Shown here one piece after another: positions 27,525 through 36,408 of a stretch of 64,000 bases of DNA. This stretch comes from Lumbricus rubellus. Lineage: Eukaryota; Annelida; Clitellata; Crassiclitellata; Lumbricidae. Each line of letters opens with the position of its first letter. Positions within the stretch are counted from its first letter, which is position 1. The position numbers and the translations under genes were made by a program. The stretch is from contig OX243827.1 in the NCBI GenBank assembly GCA_945859605.1, positions 1,423,295 through 1,487,294 on the forward strand. The letters are read 5' to 3'. The notes beneath the pieces are model-generated. The model saw only the letters and a list, made by a program, of their open reading frames with translations, made no database searches and had not been told where the DNA came from.

Positions 27525-29660
27525 CTAATCAATATCGTCATCAGAATCACAATTAGGGCACACAAAGTGATCACCACCCGCAGTACAGGCCTCGTGAGCC
27601 CAAAACTTGCACATCTGACATTGCAACCATTCTTCTCTGGGCTTACTGTAACTTTCCCCGCATACAACACATGGTTCTTCTTCCTCATCGCTGCTTGACA
27701 GATAACTGCTCTTCCGTTTAATGGATTTCTTGGACCCTTTCTTCTTTGAAACCGATCCTGCGTCTTTTATCACTGGTTTATTCTGCTTTGTCTTAGATTT
27801 GTCGTTGCTGACACGGCAGTTTTTCTTGGCAACCGTCGGCTGAATCATTTTGGTTTTTCGCTTACGAGTCCCTTCTTCCTTTTCTGTAGCAGCTTGCTTG
27901 TATGGAGATGATGTGACAAGCGCTGCCACTTCTGCCTTTCGAGTTCGCGGGCGACCTCCTTGCAGCTTTGGACGGGGAGATAAAGCGTTGATGATCTTTC
28001 GAGCCTTGTCTGAAGAAGATGCAAAGGAAGTGGATGGTTGGTTCATTGCAGTATCATCGTGCACCAAAGCGCTTGTCGAGGGCTGGTTCATTGCAGTATC
28101 ATCCACCAAAGCATCGCTTGCCGAGGGCTGGTTCATTGCAGTATCATCCACCAAAGCATCGCTTGTCGAGGGCTGGTTCACTGCAGTATCATCCACCAAA
28201 GCATCGCTGGTCGAGGGCTGGTTCATTGCAGTATCATCCACCAAAGCATCGCTTGTCGAGGGCTGGTTCATTGCAGTATCATCCACCAAAGCATCGCTTG
28301 TCGATGGCTGGTTCATTGCAGTATCATCCACCAAAGCATCGCTTGTCGAGGGCTGGTTCATTGCAGTATCATCCACCAAAGCATCGCTTGTCGAGGGCTG
28401 GTTCATTGCAGTATCATCCACCAAAGCATCGCTTGTCGAGGGTTGGTCTTCTTCAGTCACAGCGGAGCCTGCGAAATCACCATCCGTAAACACATTCTCA
28501 TCAAACGGCCAAAGCCCGCACACCTGAAATCCTGTAATGGCTTTGTCTGGAGTTGCTGAACGCAAGAATGCTTGACCAAAAATACCAGCCATGTCGAAGA
28601 AAGAGATGCGTTTGCCGAAATGTCCGGTCATCCAGCTATCCGCTGCCAAATTGTACGAACTCTTAAGCGATTTGAAGTAGGTTCTGTCCAAAGGCTGCAT
28701 TTTATGTGTGCTATGAGGAGGTAAGGTTATTAAGTGAATTCCATACTCTCGAGCATAGTTGATAGCGGCCAATGTCTTATGGCTGTGGTGCCCGTTCATG
28801 ATTATGACATGTTGTGAATCTCGAGATGAATTTGTAAACTGCACGAAATGTTGCAGCCACTTCACAAACAACGTCGAATCAGTCCACCCACTTGCACTGC
28901 AACAACCCAGTGACTGCGGCGGAGCACCGGCCATTAGAGTTTCAACCATCCTCTTCCTTGGGAATATCATCATGGGAGGCAGGTAGGTCCCCGCAGCACT
29001 CATGGCACATATTACCGTAACTGTCTTTCCGCGTTCGCCACTTGTCATTTTGCTTACTTGCTTAATTCCCTTCGTTGCGACGATATTTACGGGCCTATGC
29101 ACATTTGTTATGCCGGTTTCATCCATATTCCAGATTTGTGATGGAAGAAACTGACGCTTCTGAAGAACCTCTTTGTAGAGCGCATAGAATCGCTGCACCT
29201 GTGGTCTGTAGGCGACGGCGCGAGACAAGTTCGTTGCCTGTGGACTCCTGATTGACAGATCAGGATACCGGCTAAAAAATCCATTTAACCAATCTCTTCC
29301 CGCCTTACCACTGACCTTGTTAAACGGATGCTTCAAGTTATATGACTCCGCAATTTCAAACGCCAGACGCTTGACGTCGTTCACAGTCAACCCGTACATG
29401 GATCGCTCCATCGTTTGAATGTGATCGTGCAATTCCTTCTCCACGTGAGAAGGAAGCGCAGGCAGGTGTCTTCCTAGAGCAACTTGTCCTGGTTGTTCAA
29501 CTTTTTTATCTCTGTGTCGTCTGAGTGTGCGCGCTGGTACATCGTATTCCTTGCTCGCTCTGATTAGTGGAATTCCATCATTAATTGCCTTCAGAGCATC
29601 TTCCAGGTTTTTGTTTCCATAATGCCCTCGCACAGTTTTTTTGACGTAAGTCCGAACCAT
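27525..29660 (-). CDS. Pogo/jerky-type transposase with C-terminal PHD-like finger
   Basis: 711 codons. A psq-type helix-turn-helix is at about 7-52 (LEDALKAINDGIPLIRASKE), a CENP-B-type DNA-binding helix at about 66-137, and a DDE_1 catalytic domain at about 170-390. Catalytic positions: Asp180 in WNMDETG; the second, normally Asp in a (L/M)DGHxSH motif, is Asn289 in IIMNGHHSH; Asp325 in MQPLDRTYF. Residues from about 405 are nine 15-residue repeats QPSTSDALVDDTAMN, then a basic nuclear-targeting stretch, and a Cys4-His-Cys3-like finger from CVVCGESY to FVCPNC. Pogo enzymes cut and paste DNA at TA sites in the nucleus. The Asn may inactivate catalysis unless it is a sequencing or allelic change. 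A domesticated CENP-B-like protein is the alternative, but intact TIRs argue against it. Confidence 0.9.
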   Translation of the reverse strand: MVRTYVKKTVRGHYGNKNLEDALKAINDGIPLIRASKEYDVPARTLRRHRDKKVEQPGQVALGRHLPALPSHVEKELHDHIQTMERSMYGLTVNDVKRLAFEIAESYNLKHPFNKVSGKAGRDWLNGFFSRYPDLSIRSPQATNLSRAVAYRPQVQRFYALYKEVLQKRQFLPSQIWNMDETGITNVHRPVNIVATKGIKQVSKMTSGERGKTVTVICAMSAAGTYLPPMMIFPRKRMVETLMAGAPPQSLGCCSASGWTDSTLFVKWLQHFVQFTNSSRDSQHVIIMNGHHSHKTLAAINYAREYGIHLITLPPHSTHKMQPLDRTYFKSLKSSYNLAADSWMTGHFGKRISFFDMAGIFGQAFLRSATPDKAITGFQVCGLWPFDENVFTDGDFAGSAVTEEDQPSTSDALVDDTAMNQPSTSDALVDDTAMNQPSTSDALVDDTAMNQPSTSDALVDDTAMNQPSTSDALVDDTAMNQPSTSDALVDDTAVNQPSTSDALVDDTAMNQPSASDALVDDTAMNQPSTSALVHDDTAMNQPSTSFASSSDKARKIINALSPRPKLQGGRPRTRKAEVAALVTSSPYKQAATEKEEGTRKRKTKMIQPTVAKKNCRVSNDKSKTKQNKPVIKDAGSVSKKKGSKKSIKRKSSYLSSSDEEEEPCVVCGESYSKPREEWLQCQMCKFWAHEACTAGGDHFVCPNCDSDDDID
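28034..28445 (-). repeat. 45-bp coding minisatellite
   Basis: Nine nearly identical 45-bp units encode the QPSTSDALVDDTAMN repeats of the transposase. Because 45 is a multiple of 3, copy number can change without frameshift. The long frames on the opposite strand are shadows of this array. Confidence 0.93.
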
Positions 29661-30194
29661 TCCTTAAAAGAGAAAATAAGAAAGTGATTGTACCCTACAT
29701 TGCTAGATAGTTGTGTTGCTTAATTTATTCAATTGTGATGGGGCAAAACGCCTACTGGGCATTTTACCCCAAACACTTGATAGGCGTTTTGCCCCACACA
29801 ACATGCCTCAGCTTACAAGATCACTTCACAAAACCCTTTCAATATCGCTCAAAAACAAAGCTTATTATCCACAAAGCACATATAAACCTATTGAATTGCA
29901 AAGTTTCATTATGTGCACGGCGATTCTTGGCACAAATTAGACAATGTGGCTGAACAAAAATTTTACAAGAAAGCAGTTTCAAAAGAAAAAATCGTGATTT
30001 TGTACTCACTCTTGACGGAATCTGCACGCGATCGAATAGCAATAGTCGCTAGGTGGCGTTCCACGGTTCTACTACAAAGAACTGTGAAATAATAAATAAC
30101 CCGTGTATATATGACCTATAGGCGTTATGCCTCCAGTAGGCGTCTTGCCCCCACCTACCCTACAACTGCACGTTAAAAAAGCTCTGCGTTGTAA

Positions 30195-30764
30195 TTCGTA
30201 GATTCCTTCTCTCTACCACGCAACGTCACGTGATTGTCCATATGGCTCGAATTTCCACAGCGCTGCATAGACGATTCTCTGTGGTTCGTCCACCTTTCTC
30301 TTCTAAGTTAGCTATTAATACCAGCAACCAACACATTGGTCTTTCCTTGGCCTTGCTGCAAGCGTTTGAAAACCATTATCTTCTATCGTGACGTGGATTA
30401 CGATGCACTGGTTCTGTTAAGCATAGTTTGTGTTGCAATGAACAGATGCAGTAGTTTGAAATTTCAGACATATTGTAGGTTAAGCTTACTTATAAATAGG
30501 TCCATGTGAATTATACACAGCAGCAAAAAGTGCTGATGACTAACAAACTATCTATTAATTAAAATGATAGGGAGCCTAAGTTTCTTATCAACTAAGAATA
30601 ATTTTGTCCATATGTAGCCTATCTCAGCACTATAATAGAACATGTAAGCTCACAAAACATCACAATGATTCAATGAAGTGTCTCCATAATCTTTTCCCCT
30701 CTTCAATTGCATATATTCATAGAGAATTACGCAAATACGCATTTATGTAAATAATGTTTGACAT
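30195..30764. other. No gene seen
   Basis: AT-rich flanking sequence. The last part (30,670-30,760, AAGTGTCTCCATAATC...) resembles the 3' flank of the zinc-finger gene at 59.6 kb. Confidence 0.4.
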
Positions 30765-30943
30765 TACTGACATTAACATGGTTTCTCGCCAGTATGGGAT
30801 TTTACGTGTTTTTTCACAGCACTGTCAGCAATAAATAATTCATCAGGCGGGGGAAAGCGATGGACAGAACAATGTTTTAAACATTCAATTTCAATTTCAT
30901 AAATTTCACCACATATTCTTCACCCAACAGACTTTTCCACTCC
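30765..30943 (-). pseudogene. Zinc-finger gene C-terminus, decayed
   Basis: One minus-strand frame reads VEKSVG, a stop, RICGEIYEIEIECLKHCSVH and RFPPPDELF, matching the C-terminal private finger of the genes at 54.8 and 59.6 kb. Where those end in a stop, this copy runs on into AVKKHVKSHTGEKP, a broken classical finger, then stops. So it is a rearranged, non-functional relative. Confidence 0.7.
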
Positions 30944-31572
30944 CGGATTTGTATTCCCAGGCGAGAAGACATTCTCCCAGACGTTTTGGAGGTGGACTTG
31001 CCATATTTTTTCCCAATTCAATTCAATTAGTTTATTGACCCCACCCTTAAGAAACAAAAGAACTTAATTCCCAATAATGAAGAATGCACAAATCTAATCT
31101 TTTTAGGGATCTGTTTTTAATATAATACATGTGCACATACTGGAGAAGAAAGGCTCACCCGCAGGGAGTAATTCCGCAAGATGGGGCCTATATAATTACA
31201 GAGATTAACTTGATAGCTGTTAAGTAAATGACAAACTAACTAGAGTGGCGATGGTTTGGGAATCCTACAAATGCCAAATAACTGCGATGGGATACCTTCC
31301 ATCTGCCTTAAAACAGGAAAATGAGACAAAAAATTAAAAGCACAACTATATTATTTCCCAAATCCTAAAAATAGCCATAACCATAACCATCAATTTTAGT
31401 GCACCAAAAATAACAAAAACATTTTTTGCAAAGTACATATACAAAACAGTAGGTTACAGCATGACATAGGCTAACGTTTTGCTGCATGAGCTCGGAGTTT
31501 ATGTTTAACTAATTATTGATCGAGACAGTCTTGTTAGTGCGAATCTTATTTGGTATGCTATTCATTATTATT
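30944..31572. other. No gene seen
   Basis: AT-rich sequence without recognised motifs or terminal repeats. Confidence 0.4.
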
Positions 31573-31746
31573 AAGGGTCTTTTTTAACGTGCAGTTGTAC
31601 ACAAAATGTGCAGTTGTAAAAGCATTTCTGTACAGTTAAAACTAGCAAAAAGGTCACTGTCATCCGATTGGAAGTAATTTACCATAGGTGATGTGAAAGG
31701 AAAGAAGGAATTGTGCAGTTCTAAAAATTCCTTAAAAACAGCCCTG
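31573..31746 (-). mobile_element. 190-bp hAT-type MITE (CAGGGCTG family), copy d
   Basis: AAGGGTCTTTTTTAACGTGCAG ... CCTTAAAAACAGCCCTG, reverse orientation, with the same inner AACTGCACA words. No clear flanking duplication. Confidence 0.75.
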
Positions 31747-31909
31747 AACAATGATAATAAGAAATTAAGAAGCTATATAATTATTGTGCTATTTAACTGG
31801 CAAGTAAGCTAAGTGAGGAGGCGATCCTGAGGAAGGGTTGCCCGGCAAGGGACTGTTCCTGCTAAACGTTGGAAACCACAGTACAGGAATCTTGCATGAG
31901 GATGGTACA

Positions 31910-32290
31910 CATGGGCGGATATCTAGGGGGGGGACAGGGGGGACGGTCCCCCCAATAAAAGTGTTGTGGGGGGACGCCCCATGCATTGGTCCCCCCAAAA
32001 TTGAGCGTCAAGAGTAAAAAACGTGCCAGAAATTTTTGGCGGTGGGAAAAAGAGGAAAGAGGTGAGAAAAAACATGTTCTGCGGCGAAAATATAGATGGT
32101 TCTCAATTTTTTTGGGCCAGATGACTAAAAAAATAAAATTAAAAGGTCATCAACTTTTTTGGCGACGAAAATAGAAATTTTTCTCGACTTTTCTACATTT
32201 TTTGGTCAAAAAATTTTCGTCCGCCAAAAAATCTCGCGTCTTTCCTTCTCGTTCGTCCCCCCCAAATATCCACCCAGGTATCCGCCTATG
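31910..32290. mobile_element. hAT-like MITE, CATGGGCGGATA ends
   Basis: CATGGGCGGATATCTAGG and CCAGGTATCCGCCTATG are inverted ends, flanked by perfect 8-bp ATGGTACA (31902-31909 and 32291-32298). The G-rich interior includes GATGACTAAAAAAA and AAAAGGTCATCAACTTTTTTGGC. Confidence 0.87.
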
Positions 32291-32428
32291 ATGGTACAGA
32301 GTGTAGTCGTTTTAGGCAATATAGACAGAGACATAGACAGAGACGTTCAGCCTGCTCAAATTCACCATGGTAAATCACCCCAATTCGGCTGATTTTCACT
32401 GCACGATATTGCTTTTACAACTGCACAT

Positions 32429-32620
32429 CAGGGCTGTGTTTAAGAAATTTGTAGAACTGCACAACTCCTTTTACCTCCCATCCTCCATGGTAAATTACTT
32501 CCAATCGGAGGACAATGACCAATTTGTTGCTAGTTTTAACTGCACAAGATTGCTTTTATAACTGCACAAGTTCATTTAGAACTGCACATTTTGTGTACAA
32601 ATGCACGTTAAAAAGTTCTG
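32429..32620 (+). mobile_element. 190-bp hAT-type MITE (CAGGGCTG family), copy e
   Basis: CAGGGCTGTGTTTAAG ... GTTAAAAAGTTCTG with flanks CTGCACAT and ATGCACAT (7 of 8). Serves as an uninterrupted reference for the copy hit by the pogo element. Confidence 0.8.
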
Positions 32621-33100
32621 ATGCACATTTTGTGTAACCTACAACTGCACGCTAGGGCTGCCAACTCTTGATCTTACCATTCCGGAACACTCGCATACAT
32701 CATAGATATGACATTTATAAAATTTACACTGTCCAAATATATTGCATAGGCACAATGTTATGTAAATCAGGACGTCATCTTTCAAAAAGCATTAGAACGA
32801 ACTAACAGTAGGCTAAATAGTACACAATAATTGCTAATGAGTATCAGTGGTTTGTAGAGTTTTCAAGACTTGAACCCAGCGCTGTCCAACATTCGATGTT
32901 CAACCAACAATGTTAGGTTTAGTAGAGGGCAGAACGCAAAATTATCACACAACTTGCCGAGTTAATTGTGCAAAATAACAACATTTTGTCATATGCATCT
33001 CTACCACAAATTCCCGGACAATTCGAGACCAATCCGGCCCTGTCCCGGCGAATCCGAGACGGTTGGTAGCCTTACCTACAGCACGCTATAAAAAGCCCCG
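32621..33100. other. No gene seen
   Basis: No motif recognised; short open frames only. Confidence 0.4.
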
Positions 33101-33611
33101 GGCAGCCCTGGGAACGGCGGTCATAAATTATAAAATTACAGAAATCGATAGGCTATCTCCTGAGAAGGCTTTAAACGTGATGTGTGGTGAAATAGAAGCT
33201 GGATAAACGACAATCCAGCTGAAATGGAAAGATGCATGCCGTAATACATATTTCTCAACCGTTGAACTCATCAATCCAGCTTCTATTTCTGATCTAAAAA
33301 TACCTTCATACAGCTTTTTTCGTCAATCCAGCTCCAGTTAGGCAAGAACATTTTCATCAATCCAGCTTCTATTTCAGCAGAATGACTGCACTAACCCTAA
33401 AACTAACCCTAACCGACCCTCACGACGCCTAACCTGAGCCCTAACCGACCCTCACGCGCTAAATCCCGCTTCTATTTTGTCAGCAAATATTTTTCATCGG
33501 CTTCATAAATTTTTCAGGCGAGACGCGTAAAAAACTGAGCTCAAAACACGGACTATACACAATATAAAAAACAGTGTATCGGAATTTATGACCGCCGTTC
33601 CCAGGATTGCC
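33101..33611. mobile_element. Foldback-type element, CTGGGAACGGCGGTCATAAATT ends, CCAGCTTC core
   Basis: GGCAGCCCTGGGAACGGCGG.. and the inverse ..CCGTTCCCAGGATTGCC face each other; 22 bases are a perfect inverted repeat (33108-33129 and 33583-33604). The core contains several CCAGCTTCTATTT units, then a telomere-like CTAACCCTAACCGACCCTCACG block and AATCCCGCTTCTATTTTGTC. The flanks share only AAGCCC. Confidence 0.8.
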
Positions 33612-33866
33612 AAGCCCAAACAGAAGCCATTGCGCATCGGCGACCACACGTGACTGTAGGGCGTGTAGGCATCATTTTTTATTATAAAAATAATATCTAG
33701 CCTATGTGTGGCCTAGTCTATCATTAGGTTCTACGTAGGTACTGTATTGCGGCCGATCGTGTTTACGTTGTGTATCGCTTCGCTTCGTTGCTTAGGCTTC
33801 CAATCTACGCTTCTATGAATCTATTTGTTTAAATATGCGAATCAGGAACAAGAAAGTGTGTGAAAC

Positions 33867-34532
33867 GAGTGTATGAAATTTTCCCCTTGCACAAAAACCC
33901 CCGGACAAAACCCTCAACAAACCCCCCGGACAATTCACCTCTGATTTAGCCTGGGACATTAACCTCCCGGGACAATTCCTCTCCCTTTCTGTGAAAATAG
34001 CCTCTTTCTGTAGGTTTCATTTGCTAAAACGTACGGTAACTACCCAGTTCGCGGTGTCAACTATTTAGTGTCATACGGGTAAACACATGTCATTCATTCG
34101 TGAACTTATAACTTGTTAGTGTCATTCAGTCACTCCCATTAGAAGCTAATACCTGTTGGTTAATTTAGCACAGCGTGAATCATTGTCATCAATCCAGCTT
34201 TCATTTAGGCAAAAATTCCTTTAATCCAGCTTCTATTTAAATAACAATTATATTTGTCCATCCAGCTCCAATTTAATCAAGAACATTTTCATCAATCCAG
34301 TTTCCATTTAAGTAAAATTTAGTTTGCATCAATCCGGCTTCTATTATAGCGAGAATTATTTTCATCAATCCAACTTGCATAATGCATAGCATACTTAGGG
34401 CCGTCGTTTTATAGTACAACCACTTATACGCATTATGTTCTACCGGGGGGTATCCTACCCCAGGGGGAATTGTCCGGGAGTTGTCCGAAGGGTTTGTCCG
34501 GGGGGCTGTCCAGGGGGAAATGTCCGTGCCCC
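33867..34532. mobile_element. Foldback element, CCCCCGGACAA arms, 9-bp TSD
   Basis: Diverged ends GAGTGTATGAAATTTTCCCC and the inverse GGGGCACGGACATTTCCCCC; arms have several CCCCGGACAA units. Perfect 9-bp GTGTGAAAC at 33858-33866 and 34533-34541. The core (34,190-34,380) is a row of ATCCAGCTTCxATTTAxGC..ATTTTCATCA units. Confidence 0.82.
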
Positions 34533-34769
34533 GTGTGAAACTATTAGTTTAGGTCAACGTGTAGACCTATGTGCAGTGGCGTAACTAGGAACTCGGGGGC
34601 CCCTATACAAAATATGAAGGTGGGGCCCTCTCCCTACGGTACTTATTGAAATGTATTATTGCTTATCAATTTACTGAAATGCTGATGTATATGAACAAGA
34701 TACAAGTACAAATTACAGTAAACTGTAAGTTCCTAACAAGGCTGAAATGACAATTAGCCTATGACATGT

Positions 34770-36238
34770 TGTCACTAAGTTCTTTTTGAGTATAGTCAGT
34801 TATACCCCGCCGGTTAGGACGGGGGGTTTATAAAGCAATGCAGAAGTCGTAAAATTAAAGCCGGTATTATTGAGTGAACAAAATAAACGTTAAGTTCCGT
34901 GAAAACACGGTTTAATCGATAGTTGATAGTCTAATCAAATCCTAGGTTATTTAGCTACCCCGGGCCTCGACTGATTCCCGCCCAGGTTGCCCCCCTCCCC
35001 AACAATGCCGGTTATGACTCACAGTTTGCTGAACGTCCAAGGTTCCTTAGGTGGGACTGTTCCACTGGGACAGTTTCGCTTCCGAAGACTCACTGCGTCA
35101 TGTTGTCGTTGCGGTTCAAAGGTGCTCTTGAAGACCAGAGTGTAGTTGCGTCGAGAGACCTGTTGCACCGACGAAGGGGATTCTTGCGTCGAGAGACCTG
35201 TTGCACCGACGAACCAACGGTTTGGTCCGTCCAGAGACACGTTGCGTAGACGACCAACGACTTGGTCCGTCCAGAGACACGTTGCGTAGACGACCAACGA
35301 CTTGGTCCGTCCAGAGACCCGTTGCGTAGACGACCAACGACTTGGTCCGTCCAGAGACCCGTTGCGTAGACGACCAACGACTTGGTCCGTCCAGAGACCC
35401 GTTGCGTAGACGACCAACGGCTTGGTCCGTCCAGAGACCCGTTGCGTAGACGACCAACGACTTGGTCCGTCCAGAGACCCGTTGCGTAGACGACCAACGA
35501 CTTGGTCCGTCCAGAGACCCGTTGCGTAGACGACCAACGACTTGGTCCGTCCAGAGACCCGTTGCGTAGACGACCAACGACTTGGTCCGTCCAGAGACCC
35601 GTTGCGTAGACGACCAACGGCTTGGTCCGTCCAGAGACCCGTTGCGTAGACGACCAACGACTTGGTCCGTCCAGAGACCCGTTGCGTAGACGACAAACGG
35701 ATTCGTCCGTCGAGTGACCCGCTGAGTATAGTCCAGCGTCCGTCTTTACTCGAACATAGACGTTTCTCCAGTTTCTCCAACGCTCCTGGCACGTCCTGTC
35801 TCCAGCTCGTCTCAACTCAGACTGAATATACGTTGCCTTCCACTCCTTGACGTTGATCCCTTGCCCATCCCTCCAGAAAGCCCTTCCCTTTAGACTGCCC
35901 ATCCCATTGGACCCCTCGGTCACCGTTTATCGACCCATCGTACCTACGTACCCATCGCCGTCTATTTATCTATCTAAGGCCTAAGAAAACTACGAATCGT
36001 TTCAATAAACATCTTATTAAACGTCTTATTAAAGTCAGTGGCATTAACAGAAATCCTCCTACCCGGAGGTGTCTACAGCGTACACTTAACTAAATCTGGA
36101 TATATATACTATTTCTAACCTTCTATGAACTGACTAAATATATTTATCCTTGCCCGTCTATCTAGCTATGCTTGACTGGACAAGCCGTCTATCTGCCCAT
36201 CCTACATTATAGCGCAGCTGCAAATGCAATTCGTGACA
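34770..36238 (-). repeat. 3' LTR (element orientation)
   Basis: 1469 bp; contains about twelve 40-bp tandem units from 35,219 to 35,690. Several long minus-strand frames exist only because the unit has no stop in any of its three frames; they are unlikely to be genes. Confidence 0.92.
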
Positions 36239-36408
36239 ATGGCCCTATGCTTAAGACAAAAATAATAAAATAAATTTTGGAACTAAACCAACAAAAGGCA
36301 CACTTGCATTAATTGCAGCTGAAAATGCCATCTAAACCTATTGCCGCCTTGGAAGGCCCGTCTCTACGTATCCTGTAGCTGACGGTTGAACTCCACATAG
36401 CATCAGGT

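Larger units (their letters stand above)
27203..30160 (-). mobile_element. Pogo-type (Tc1/mariner superfamily) DNA transposon, 2958 bp
   Basis: Perfect 22-bp TIRs GGGTAGGTGGGGGCAAGACG.. (27203-27224 and 30139-30160) with TA on both sides. Motifs of the form GGGGCAAAACGCC recur inside the ends (around 27,390-27,440 and 29,738-29,797), likely extra transposase binding sites. One long transposase frame lies between them. Intact ends and frame indicate recent activity. Confidence 0.93.
27030..30186 (+). mobile_element. 190-bp hAT-type MITE (copy c) split by the pogo transposon
   Basis: 27030-27202 plus 30161-30186 form one CAGGGCTG-family MITE with flanks CGTTGTAG (27022-27029) and CGTTGTAA (30187-30194). 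The intact copy at 32,429 reads TTTTGTGTACAA where this copy is interrupted, giving an empty site with a single TA. Confidence 0.85.

Noticed and set aside
28019..28559. Three long plus-strand frames with repeats
   Set aside because: Shadows of the 45-bp minisatellite inside the minus-strand transposase.
35019..35923. Repeat proteins of 150-280 residues in both LTRs
   Set aside because: They arise because the 40-bp unit lacks stops in all minus frames; no start, domain or codon signal supports translation.
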